64,000 nucleotides of DNA. It comes from Streptomyces cirratus (GTDB taxonomy: Bacteria > Actinomycetota > Actinomycetes > Streptomycetales > Streptomycetaceae). Numbering within the stretch: the first letter of the stretch is position 1; each line of letters opens with the position of its first letter. The stretch spans positions 682,001-746,000 of the forward strand of contig NZ_BMVP01000002.1 of NCBI RefSeq assembly GCF_014650775.1, written 5' to 3'. The notes under the pieces are model-generated. The model saw only the letters and a program-made list of their open reading frames with translations, did not search any database and had not been told where the DNA came from. A program made the translations under genes and the position numbers. Of this stretch, positions 17,771 through 25,273 are shown piece after piece.

Positions 17771-18766
17771 GTGAGGATCTTCGGGAAGGTACGGCATCGG
17801 CCCTCCGCCTCGTGGCGGCAGGCCACCGACCGCGCGTTCACGCTGATCGGCGACGGGCGGTACGAGGACGCGGGCGCGCTCCTGACCAGAGCGGCGGACC
17901 TGGAACCCTGGCTGTCCGAGTCCTGGTTCAACCTGGCCCTGCTGCACAAGTTCCGCCACGACTGGGAGCAGGCGCGGGCCGCCGGGCTGCGCGCCGTGGC
18001 CCTGCTGGACCGCGAGACCGGCGCCCCGGACTGGTGGAACGTGGGGATCGCCGCGACCGCGCTCCAGGACTGGCCGCTGGCCCGGCGGGCCTGGCAGGCC
18101 TACGGGCTCAAGGTCCCCGGTGACCCGCACGGAGCCGCCGCGGGCGCCGAGCCGGTCGGCATGGAGCTGGGCAGCGCCGCCGTACGGCTCTCGCCGGAGG
18201 GCGAGGCCGAAGTGGTGTGGGGCCGCAGGCTCGATCCGGCCCGGATAGAGGTCCTCTCGATCCCGCTGCCGTCCTCGGGGCGGCGCTGGGGCGAGGTCGT
18301 CCTGCACGACGGCGTCCCGCACGGTGAGCGGATCACCGCCGCCGGGCCCTCGTACCCGGTCTTCGACGAGATCGAGCTGTGGGCGCCCTCGCCGGTCCCG
18401 ACCTGGGTGGTCCTGCTGGAGGCGGCCACCGAGAGCGACCGGGACGCGTTGGAGCAGCTGGCCTCGGACGCGGGCTTCGCCGCCGAGGACTGGTCGTCGT
18501 CGGTGCGGCTGCTGTGCCGGACCTGCTCGGAGAGCGCGATGCCCAGCGACGAGGGCGACGGCGAGCACCTGGACCCCCACGACCACAGCGAACCCGGCCA
18601 CCCCGGCCCGCTGGGGCACCGTACGGCCGGCTCGGGGTCCCTGTGGGTGCCCGAGCGGGAATGCGGCATCGCCGCACCGGCCGGACTGGTGCGCGGACTC
18701 CTGGACGGGTGGGTCGCGGACAGCCCGGACAGCCGCGAGTGGCGCGATCTCGAAGAAGTCTGCTGA
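17771..18766 (+). CDS. tetratricopeptide repeat protein
   Basis: A 331-residue soluble protein. The first 110 residues form about two TPR units (ATDRAFTLIGDGRYEDAGALLTRA, WFNLALLHKFRHDWEQARAAGL and WNVGIAATALQDWPLARRAW). The remaining 220 residues are a conserved actinobacterial domain of unknown function with a CRTCSE motif, an acidic/His-rich stretch near 265-285, and ECGIAAP near the end. A metal-binding role is possible but unproven. GTG 17771 is the start. No signal peptide or membrane segment is visible. Confidence 0.85.
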   Translation: MRIFGKVRHRPSASWRQATDRAFTLIGDGRYEDAGALLTRAADLEPWLSESWFNLALLHKFRHDWEQARAAGLRAVALLDRETGAPDWWNVGIAATALQDWPLARRAWQAYGLKVPGDPHGAAAGAEPVGMELGSAAVRLSPEGEAEVVWGRRLDPARIEVLSIPLPSSGRRWGEVVLHDGVPHGERITAAGPSYPVFDEIELWAPSPVPTWVVLLEAATESDRDALEQLASDAGFAAEDWSSSVRLLCRTCSESAMPSDEGDGEHLDPHDHSEPGHPGPLGHRTAGSGSLWVPERECGIAAPAGLVRGLLDGWVADSPDSREWRDLEEVC

Positions 18767-18832
18767 GCGGGGGCCGTAGGCTGTACCGGTCACATCGGTG
18801 ACTCGCAGACTTACGGAAGGCGTACGGCGGAC

Positions 18833-19468
18833 ATGGCGCAGCAGGAGAACCAGGTTGTCCCGGTCGACGACGAAGGCTACGTCGTGGACACGGAGGACTG
18901 TGAGGCGCGCGAGCTCGCCCACCGCGAGCGCGGCACCTCCCGCCCGATCACGGTGGTCGGCAACCCGGTCCTGCACCGGGAGTGCAAGGACGTCACCGAG
19001 TTCGGCGACGAACTGGCGCAGCTGATCGACGACATGTTCGCCAGCCAGAAGACCGCCGAAGGCGTCGGCCTGGCCGCGAACCAGATCGGCGTGGACGCCA
19101 AGGTCTTCGTCTACGACTGCCCGGACGACGACGGCAAGCGCCACACCGGTGTCGTGGTCAACCCGAAGCTGGTCGAACTGCCCGCCTCCGCGCGCGTGCT
19201 GGACGACTCGAACGAGGGCTGCCTGTCGGTCCCGACCGCCTACGCCTCACTGGCCCGCCCGGACTACGCGGAGGTCACGGGCCAGGACGCCCGGGGCAAC
19301 CCGATCAAGGTGCGCGGCACCGGCTACTTCGCCCGCTGCCTCCAGCACGAGACGGACCACCTCTACGGGTACCTGTACATCGACCGCCTCTCCAAGCGCG
19401 ACCGCAAGGACGCCCTGCGCCAGATGGAAGAGGGCACCCCCCGCTACGAGACCGTCCCCAACGCCTGA
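18833..19468 (+). CDS. def: peptide deformylase
   Basis: A 211-residue deformylase that removes the formyl group from new N-termini, as needed by all proteins initiated with the fMet-tRNAs also found here. All three family motifs are present: [10 protein letters not shown] (77-86), EGCLSVP (128-134, metal ligand C130) and QHETDH (171-176, ligands H172 and H176, catalytic E173). An extra N-terminal leader of about 38 residues is common in actinobacterial copies. It overlaps the converging DUF3703 gene by 25 bp. Confidence 0.95.
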   Translation: MAQQENQVVPVDDEGYVVDTEDCEARELAHRERGTSRPITVVGNPVLHRECKDVTEFGDELAQLIDDMFASQKTAEGVGLAANQIGVDAKVFVYDCPDDDGKRHTGVVVNPKLVELPASARVLDDSNEGCLSVPTAYASLARPDYAEVTGQDARGNPIKVRGTGYFARCLQHETDHLYGYLYIDRLSKRDRKDALRQMEEGTPRYETVPNA

Positions 19469-19872
19469 GCCGTCTCGGGCCGTTCCCGGGCGCGGCCCAG
19501 CAGCACCCGCAGATCCTCCGGGAGGGGCATCGGCGTGAGCAGGCCCGCCGCCGTACGCCCCGTGTTGCCGTACGGCACGCGCCCGGACACCGACCCGGCT
19601 CCGGCCACCAGGATCCGGACCACCTGCCCCACCGTCTCCGCCCGGTCCCGGCAGCGCACCGCGAGCCGGAACATGTGCCAGTGGGCACGGGTGTGGGGCC
19701 GGGCCCAGGCCTGGGAGATGATGTGCGCCCGCTCCAGGGCGTCCCACATGGTGGCGGTGTCGGGCGCGGCGTCGCGGGCGCGGCGCAGCTCCGCCTCGAA
19801 GGCCGCGCGCACGGCGGCCGGCATGGCCTTCGGCGTGCAGGCGGTGATGCAGGTCTTCAGCAAGTTCGTCAT
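19444..19872 (-). CDS. DUF3703 family protein
   Basis: A 142-residue protein whose core [34 protein letters not shown] and [20 protein letters not shown] matches the DUF3703 family. The conserved His and Trp residues in the middle suggest metal or cofactor binding, but no function is established. A Cys-containing leader (TCITACT) precedes the core. Translation overlaps the deformylase stop on the other strand. It could share a promoter region with nothing else, since nrdS points towards it on the same strand 48 bases upstream. Confidence 0.82.
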   Translation of the reverse strand: MTNLLKTCITACTPKAMPAAVRAAFEAELRRARDAAPDTATMWDALERAHIISQAWARPHTRAHWHMFRLAVRCRDRAETVGQVVRILVAGAGSVSGRVPYGNTGRTAAGLLTPMPLPEDLRVLLGRARERPETAQALGTVS

Positions 19873-19919
19873 GCGTCAACGGTGCGGCCACGGGGCCCGT
19901 CGGCGCTTGAACGAACCTG

Positions 19920-20654
19920 CTACATCCACTGGACGGTGCGGGTGAAGTCCGACGGCGGGATCCCGAACATCCGCCGCCACACACGGCTGAGGTGAGCCCC
20001 GTCGGCGAAGCCCGCGCCGTGCGCCGCGTCCGTCAGGGAGTGGCCCCGGGAGGCCAGTTCGGCGGCCCGCATGAGCCGCAGCCACAGGACGTACGGGCGG
20101 AACGGCAGCCCCAGCTCCGCCCGGAACAGGTGCGCGAGGCGGCTCTGCGACAGGCAGGCCACCTCGGCCGCCCGGGACAGCCCTACGCCGTCCCGCCCGG
20201 GCAGCCACGCCAGCACCCGCGCCAGCCCCGGATGCGCGGCAGCCTCTGCCGCCGGACCGCCGGGGAGTACGGCGTCCAGCGCGCACGCCGCCTCGAAGGG
20301 ATCGGCGGGCAGGTCCGCGGCGGCCGGTACGAGGCCACCCGCGTCCCCCGCCAGGGCCGCGAGCCCGCGGCCGGCCGAGGAGAGCGGGTCGTAGTGCAGC
20401 ACCACCCCGCGCGCGGTGCCGCCCAGCACGGAATGGCGCACCCCGGCCGGGACCACGTACGCGCGGCACCCGAAGGGCTCCCCGTCCGGCCCGGCCATCA
20501 GCAGGTCGTCGCCGCCCAGCGCGGCGATCACCTGCACGGAGTGGTGCGCGTGCGCGGTCGCGGACCCGACGGCGCCCCCGTACAGCAGGCCCCCGGGCCG
20601 CAACCGGGCCCGCCCGGCCCACCCGGAGGCGGTCATGCCGAGGGGCCCGGACAC
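19920..20654 (-). CDS. nrdS: AraC-family regulator NrdS of the ribonucleotide reductase operon
   Basis: A 244-residue AraC-type protein. The N-terminal half is a cupin-like sensor domain (HAHHSVQVIAAL; VPAGVRHSV). The C-terminal half has two helix-turn-helix motifs (LSRAAEVACLSQSRLAHLFRAELG and LTDAAHGAGFADGAHLSRVWRRMFG). In Streptomyces the class Ia reductase genes are reported to be cotranscribed with an AraC-like gene, nrdS; this gene lies 88 bases after nrdB in the same orientation and fits that place. ATG 20636 is an alternative start. Its target and ligand are unknown. Confidence 0.85.
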   Translation of the reverse strand: MSGPLGMTASGWAGRARLRPGGLLYGGAVGSATAHAHHSVQVIAALGGDDLLMAGPDGEPFGCRAYVVPAGVRHSVLGGTARGVVLHYDPLSSAGRGLAALAGDAGGLVPAAADLPADPFEAACALDAVLPGGPAAEAAAHPGLARVLAWLPGRDGVGLSRAAEVACLSQSRLAHLFRAELGLPFRPYVLWLRLMRAAELASRGHSLTDAAHGAGFADGAHLSRVWRRMFGIPPSDFTRTVQWM

Positions 20655-20742
20655 GACGAAGCGCCCCCGCCCAGGACCCAGGTCACCCGAGTCGTCGTTC
20701 TCCCCATGGGCGGGGACGCTATCAAGCCGTCGGAGCAGGGAC

Positions 20743-21774
20743 TCAGAAGTCCTCGTCCAGGTCGACCGTGCCCTCGACCGCGACCTGGTAGGCCGACGGG
20801 CGGCGCTCGAAGAAGTTGGTCAGCTCCTGGACGCCCTGGAGCTCCATGAACGAGAACGGGTTCTGCGAGCCGTACACCGGCGGGAAGCCGAGACGGACCA
20901 GACGCTGGTCCGCGACGCACTCCAGGTACTCGCGCATCGACTCGGTGTTCATGCCCGGCAGGCCGTCACCGCACAGGTCGCGGCCGAACTGCAGCTCCGC
21001 CTCCACGGCCTCCTTGAGCATGTCGGTGACCTGCTGCTGGAGGGCGTCGTCGAAGAGCTCCGGCTCCTCCTTGCGGACCGTGTCCACGACCTCGAAGGCG
21101 AAGTTCATGTGCATGGTCTCGTCCCGGAACACCCAGTTGGTGCCCGTCGCCAGGCCGTGCAGCAGGCCCCGCGAGCGGAACCAGTACACGTACGCGAACG
21201 CGCCGTAGAAGAACAGGCCCTCGATGCACGCGGCGAAACAGATCAGGTTCAGCAGGAAGCGGCGGCGGTCGGCCTGCGTCTCCAGCCGCTCGATCTTCTC
21301 GACCGAATCCATCCACTTGAAGCAGAACTGCGCCTTCTCGCGGATCGACGGGATCTCCTCGACCGCGTCGAAGGCGGCCGCCCGGTCGTCCGGGTCGGGC
21401 AGGTAGGTGTCGAGCAGCGTCAGGTAGAACTGGACGTGCACGGCCTCCTCGAACAGCTGGCGCGACAGGTACAGGCGCGCCTCCGGGGAGTTGATGTGCT
21501 TGTACAGGGTGAGCACGAGGTTGTTCGAGACGATCGAGTCGCCCGTCGCGAAGAACGCGACCAGACGGCCGATCATGTGCTGCTCGCCCGGCGTCAGCTT
21601 CGCGAGGTCGGCGACGTCCGAGTGGAGGTCGACCTCCTCGACGGTCCAGGTGTTCTTGATCGCGTCCCGGTAGCGCTCGTAGAAGTCCGGGTAGCGCATG
21701 GGACGCAGGGTCAGCTCGAAGCCCGGGTCGAGCAGGTTCTTGCTCTTTGCGGCATCGGTGTCGGTGGAGCTCAT
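20743..21774 (-). CDS. nrdB: class Ia ribonucleotide reductase, small (radical) subunit
   Basis: A 343-residue ferritin-like R2 protein that makes the tyrosyl radical needed for ribonucleotide reduction. The motif FEEAVHVQFYLTLL keeps the E-x-x-H-x-x-x-Y arrangement, so the radical tyrosine is present and it is not a class Ic enzyme. Further iron ligands lie in EGLFFYGAF and RDETMHMNFAFE. The C-terminus (VEGTVDLDEDF) is the acidic tail that docks on the large subunit. Its ATG overlaps the nrdA stop by one base (TAATG). Confidence 0.95.
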   Translation of the reverse strand: MSSTDTDAAKSKNLLDPGFELTLRPMRYPDFYERYRDAIKNTWTVEEVDLHSDVADLAKLTPGEQHMIGRLVAFFATGDSIVSNNLVLTLYKHINSPEARLYLSRQLFEEAVHVQFYLTLLDTYLPDPDDRAAAFDAVEEIPSIREKAQFCFKWMDSVEKIERLETQADRRRFLLNLICFAACIEGLFFYGAFAYVYWFRSRGLLHGLATGTNWVFRDETMHMNFAFEVVDTVRKEEPELFDDALQQQVTDMLKEAVEAELQFGRDLCGDGLPGMNTESMREYLECVADQRLVRLGFPPVYGSQNPFSFMELQGVQELTNFFERRPSAYQVAVEGTVDLDEDF

Positions 21775-24170
21775 TACTGGCAGGCCTCGCAGGACTCGGG
21801 GTTCTCAAGGGAGCAGGCCAGCGCGTCGGCGTCGACGGCCTGCGGAAGCGCGGCGGCGGGGGCGGCGGCCGCCTGGGCCGCGCGGGCGATCTTCGTGGCG
21901 GGGCGCGAGCGCAGGTAGTACGTGGTCTTGAGGCCCTGCTTCCAGGCGTACGCGTACATCGAGGACAGCTTCCCGATGGTCGGCGTCTCCAGGAACAGGT
22001 TCAGCGACTGCGACTGGTCCAGGAACGGCGTACGGGCCGCCGCCATGTCGATCAGGCCGCGCTGCGGGATCTCCCACGCCGTGCGGTACAGCTCGCGCAC
22101 CTCGGCGGGGATCCAGCCGAAGCCCTGCACGGAGCCGCTGGCCTCGCGCAGCGCCTCGCGGGTCTGTGCGTCCCACACGCCGAGCTTCTTGAGCTCGGCC
22201 ACCAGGTAGGCGTTGACCTGGAGGAACTCACCGCTCAGCGTCTCGCGCTTGAAGAGGTTCGACACCTGCGGCTCGATGCACTCGTACACGCCCGCGATCG
22301 AGGCGATCGTCGCCGTCGGGGCGATGGCGAGCAGCAGCGAGTTGCGCATGCCGGTCTCGGCGACGCGGGCGCGCAGCGCCGCCCAGCGCTCCGGCCAGTT
22401 CAGCTCGACGTCGTAGTGGTCGGGGTGCAGGACGCCGCGGGCGGTACGGGTCTGCTCCCAGGCGGGGAGCGGGCCGCTGCGCTCGGCGAGGTCGCAGGAG
22501 GCCTCGTACGCGGCCAGCATGATCCGCTCGGAGAGCTTCGTGGACAGGGCCTTCGCCTCGGGGGAGTCGAAGGGCAGCTTCAGCTGGAAGAAGACGTCCT
22601 GGACGCCCATCGCGCCCAGACCGACCGGACGCCAGCGGGCGTTGGAGCGGCCGGCCTGCTCGGTCGGGTAGAAGTTGATGTCCACGACGCGGTCGAGGAA
22701 GGTGACGGCGGTGCGGACGGTCTCGTCCAGCCGCTCCCAGTCGATGTCGCCGCTCTCGGGGAGGACGAAGGCGCCCAGGTTGACCGAGCCGAGGTTGCAG
22801 ACGGCCGTCTCGCCGTCGTTGGTGACCTCGATGATCTCGGTGCAGAGGTTCGAGGAGTGGACGACCGTGCCGGGCTCGGCGGTCTGGTTCGCCGTCCGGT
22901 TGGAGGCGTCCTTGAAGGTCATCCAGCCCTGGCCGGTCTGCGCGAGGGTGCGCATCATCCGGCCGTACAGGTCGCGGGCGGGCATGGTCTTGCGGGCGAG
23001 GCCCGCCGCCTCGGCCTTGCGGTAGGCGGCGTCGAACTCGTCGCCCCACAGGTCGACCAGCTCGGGGACGTCGGCCGGGGAGAACAGCGACCAGTCGGCG
23101 TCGGCGTTCACCCGGCGCATGAACTCGTCCGGCACCCAGTGCGCGAGGTTCAGGTTGTGCGTACGGCGCTGGTCCTCACCGGTGTTGTCGCGCAGCTCCA
23201 GGAACTCCTCGATGTCCGCGTGCCAGGTCTCCAGGTAGACGGCTGCGGCGCCCTTGCGGCGGCCGCCCTGATTGACGGCGGCGACGGAGGCGTCGAGGGT
23301 CTTGAGGAACGGGACGATGCCGTTGGAGTGGCCGTTGGTGCCGCGGATCAGCGAACCGCGGGCGCGGATGCGGGAGTACGACAGGCCGATGCCGCCGGCG
23401 TGCTTGGACAGGCGGGCGACCTGGTGGTAGCGGTCGTAGATCGAGTCGAGCTCGTCCAGCGGGGAGTCCAGCAGGTAGCAGGAGGACATCTGCGGGTGCC
23501 GGGTGCCGGAGTTGAAGAGGGTGGGGGAGGACGGCAGGTAGTCCAGGCGGCTCATCAGCCGGTACAGCGAGGCCACTTCCTCGACGGCCGTCACGCTCTC
23601 GTCCGCCGCGAGTCCGCAGGCCACGCGCAGCATGAAGTACTGCGGGGTCTCGATCACCTGACGGGTGATGGGGTGGCGCAGCAGGTAGCGGCTGTGCAGG
23701 GTGCGCAGGCCGAAGAAGCCGAAGCGGTCGTCGGCGCCCTCGGCGAGCGCGTGCTCGACCAGCGCGTCGAGGCGGTTCGCGTGGGCGGCCACGAACTCGG
23801 CCGTACGGTCGGCGATCAGGCCTTCGCGGTGGCCGACCGCGACGGACGCGGCGAAGGAGGTGGCGCCCTGGCCCGCGGCTTCGTCGCGCACGGCGAGCGT
23901 GAGCAGGCGTGCGGCCAGCCGGGAGTACGCCGGGTCCTCGGAGATCAGTCCGGCGGCGGCCTCGGTGGCCAGCGAGCGCAGTTCGGCCTCGTCCGCGGTG
24001 GCGCTGCGGCCGCGCAGGGCGGCGGCGGCGACCCGGCCGGGGTCGGTGTCGGGGAGGTCGGCCGTCAGCTCGGTGAGGGTACGCAGCAGCGTGGCCCCAT
24101 GGCCCCCGCCGGTGGTTCCGCTGTCGGACGGGTCGGACTCGGCGCGCGGTGCGGCGGGCGCGATGGTCAC
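21774..24170 (-). CDS. nrdA: class Ia ribonucleotide reductase, large (catalytic) subunit
   Basis: A 798-residue R1 protein that converts ribonucleoside diphosphates to deoxy forms. The catalytic N-x-C-x-E motif is SNLCTEI, the substrate-site cysteine lies in MSSCYLLDSP, the radical-path tyrosines are in KTTYYLRSRPA, and the C-terminal redox pair is in ESCEACQ. An obvious ATP-cone is hard to recognise in the N-terminus. The GTG start at 24170 is preceded by GGGAGAG. Expression is controlled by a B12 riboswitch upstream, so the enzyme is made when the B12-dependent class II reductase lacks cofactor. Confidence 0.95.
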   Translation of the reverse strand: MTIAPAAPRAESDPSDSGTTGGGHGATLLRTLTELTADLPDTDPGRVAAAALRGRSATADEAELRSLATEAAAGLISEDPAYSRLAARLLTLAVRDEAAGQGATSFAASVAVGHREGLIADRTAEFVAAHANRLDALVEHALAEGADDRFGFFGLRTLHSRYLLRHPITRQVIETPQYFMLRVACGLAADESVTAVEEVASLYRLMSRLDYLPSSPTLFNSGTRHPQMSSCYLLDSPLDELDSIYDRYHQVARLSKHAGGIGLSYSRIRARGSLIRGTNGHSNGIVPFLKTLDASVAAVNQGGRRKGAAAVYLETWHADIEEFLELRDNTGEDQRRTHNLNLAHWVPDEFMRRVNADADWSLFSPADVPELVDLWGDEFDAAYRKAEAAGLARKTMPARDLYGRMMRTLAQTGQGWMTFKDASNRTANQTAEPGTVVHSSNLCTEIIEVTNDGETAVCNLGSVNLGAFVLPESGDIDWERLDETVRTAVTFLDRVVDINFYPTEQAGRSNARWRPVGLGAMGVQDVFFQLKLPFDSPEAKALSTKLSERIMLAAYEASCDLAERSGPLPAWEQTRTARGVLHPDHYDVELNWPERWAALRARVAETGMRNSLLLAIAPTATIASIAGVYECIEPQVSNLFKRETLSGEFLQVNAYLVAELKKLGVWDAQTREALREASGSVQGFGWIPAEVRELYRTAWEIPQRGLIDMAAARTPFLDQSQSLNLFLETPTIGKLSSMYAYAWKQGLKTTYYLRSRPATKIARAAQAAAAPAAALPQAVDADALACSLENPESCEACQ

Positions 24171-24324
24171 GGGGGGAGCTCTCCCTCACTCGGCTCCGGG
24201 GCACCTTCGGTGCGGGGCGCGAGCGGGCGCGCACGGGCCGGCCCCCATCAGGGCACGCTTGCGCCGCGCGGCGTCCACCGGCCCAACCGCGAGGCCCGGA
24301 CGTGGCTGTACCCGGTTCGGTCGA

Positions 24325-24445
24325 GCCGGGCGTGCTGTCGGCAGGTCCTCGGACTTCGGACGCACCTATGGGTGCCTTTCATACCGTTGCGGGACAGTTC
24401 CGGATTCGCACCGGATTCCCCTGCGGCGACAGCGAGCACGAGCAT
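24325..24445 (-). ncRNA. cobalamin (B12) riboswitch of nrdAB-nrdS
   Basis: On the minus strand the leader contains the conserved blocks GGGGAATCCGGTGCGAATCC, GAACTGTCCCGCAACGGTATG and GAGGACCTGCC of the adenosylcobalamin aptamer. Closing helix CGTGCT...AGCACG with TGTCG...CGACA brackets them. A CCCGG...CCGGG hairpin just downstream (about 24311-24330) may be the expression platform. Control of Streptomyces class Ia reductase by B12 through such an element is established. Confidence 0.9.
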
Positions 24446-24472
24446 ACATGTGGGGGCCCCCTCCTGGGGGAC

Positions 24473-24488
24473 CCCCTAGATGTTGTGT
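24473..24488 (-). promoter_or_regulatory. probable NrdR box
   Basis: Minus-strand ACACAACATCTAGGGG matches the NrdR consensus acaCwAtATaTwGtgt at most positions, including the central C-w-A-x-A-T-x-T-w-G core. A poorer second copy (CCCCCACATGTATGCT) lies three helical turns away at 24441-24456, as expected for paired NrdR boxes. Confidence 0.5.
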
Positions 24489-24498
24489 CGCGCGCCGA

Positions 24499-24999
24499 CT
24501 ACAGCGCGAGACCGTACGTGAGCAAAACGAGTTCGGGGACGGGTTCCCAGTCCCGTTCCGGCGACCGTACGAAGCCCAGGCGCTCGTAGATCCGGTGCGC
24601 GGCCGGCATGTCCGGGGTGGTCGACAGGACCAGCCGCCGTACGCCCTCCACGGCCCGGGCGCGGTCGATGCAGGCCCGTACGAGCGCCTCGCCGGCGCCG
24701 CGGCCGCGGCCCTCGCGGGCGACCGCCAGCATCCTGAACTCGGCCTCGTCCGCGCGGGCGATGTCACACAGCGCGCTGCCCGGCGCGGCGAAGGTCACAC
24801 CGCCGACGACGCGCCCGTCACCGAGCACGGCGACGAGTACCTCGGCCGCCGCGGCGCGCCCGGCCACGTCCCGGAGCCTGGCGAGGTACGGGTCGCCCTC
24901 CCCGTACGTGAGCAGCCCGTCCCCGAGGTAGGCCCGGGCGGTGATGTCACCCAGCGTCTCGTACTCCGCGGGCAGGGCGGCTCTGATGGTGATGTCCAT
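24499..24999 (-). CDS. GNAT-family N-acetyltransferase
   Basis: A 166-residue GCN5-like acetyltransferase. The acetyl-CoA binding motif A is seen as EFRMLAVAREGRGRGAGEALV, and the C-terminal motif B as PAAHRIYERLGFVR. Length and fold elements are complete, but the substrate cannot be told. It lies between the reductase leader and the CstA-YbdD unit, on the same strand as both, and is separated from ybdD by a strong terminator. Confidence 0.88.
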   Translation of the reverse strand: MDITIRAALPAEYETLGDITARAYLGDGLLTYGEGDPYLARLRDVAGRAAAAEVLVAVLGDGRVVGGVTFAAPGSALCDIARADEAEFRMLAVAREGRGRGAGEALVRACIDRARAVEGVRRLVLSTTPDMPAAHRIYERLGFVRSPERDWEPVPELVLLTYGLAL

Positions 25000-25029
25000 G
25001 GCACCGAGTGTGCCCCGGTGTTGCGGAAA

Positions 25030-25066
25030 GGGCCGCCGCGTTTCCCGGGGGGAGACGCGGCGGCCC
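25030..25066 (-). terminator. cstA-ybdD terminator
   Basis: A 12-bp perfect stem (GGGCCGCCGCGT at 25030-25041 with 25055-25066) lies ten bases beyond the ybdD stop. Confidence 0.82.
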
Positions 25067-25075
25067 TCGGCCGGT

Positions 25076-25273
25076 TCAGCAGCAGCGGAAGCCCTCGCGC
25101 GGGTCGGCCTCGCGGGCGTCGGTGCGGGCGCGCTCGAAGGCGCGTCTGGTGAGGACCTCGGCGTCCGGGTCGTGGGAGCGGGCGTGGGCCACGTAGCGGT
25201 CGTAGGCGGCCTCGCCGGAGAACTCCCGTACGTAGTACCTGGCTTTGGCCAGCGCCTCCCGGACGCCGCTCAC
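25076..25273 (-). CDS. ybdD: YbdD/YjiX family small protein
   Basis: A 65-residue protein (MSGVREALAKARYYVREFSG...YDRYVAHARSHDPDAEVLTRRAF) typical of the YbdD/YjiX family, which always accompanies CstA-type transporters and may be needed for their activity. The GTG start overlaps the cstA stop (GTGA). It ends in GFRCC, with a terminal cysteine pair. It was identified by reading through the frame, since no ATG marks it. Confidence 0.9.
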   Translation of the reverse strand: MSGVREALAKARYYVREFSGEAAYDRYVAHARSHDPDAEVLTRRAFERARTDAREADPREGFRCC

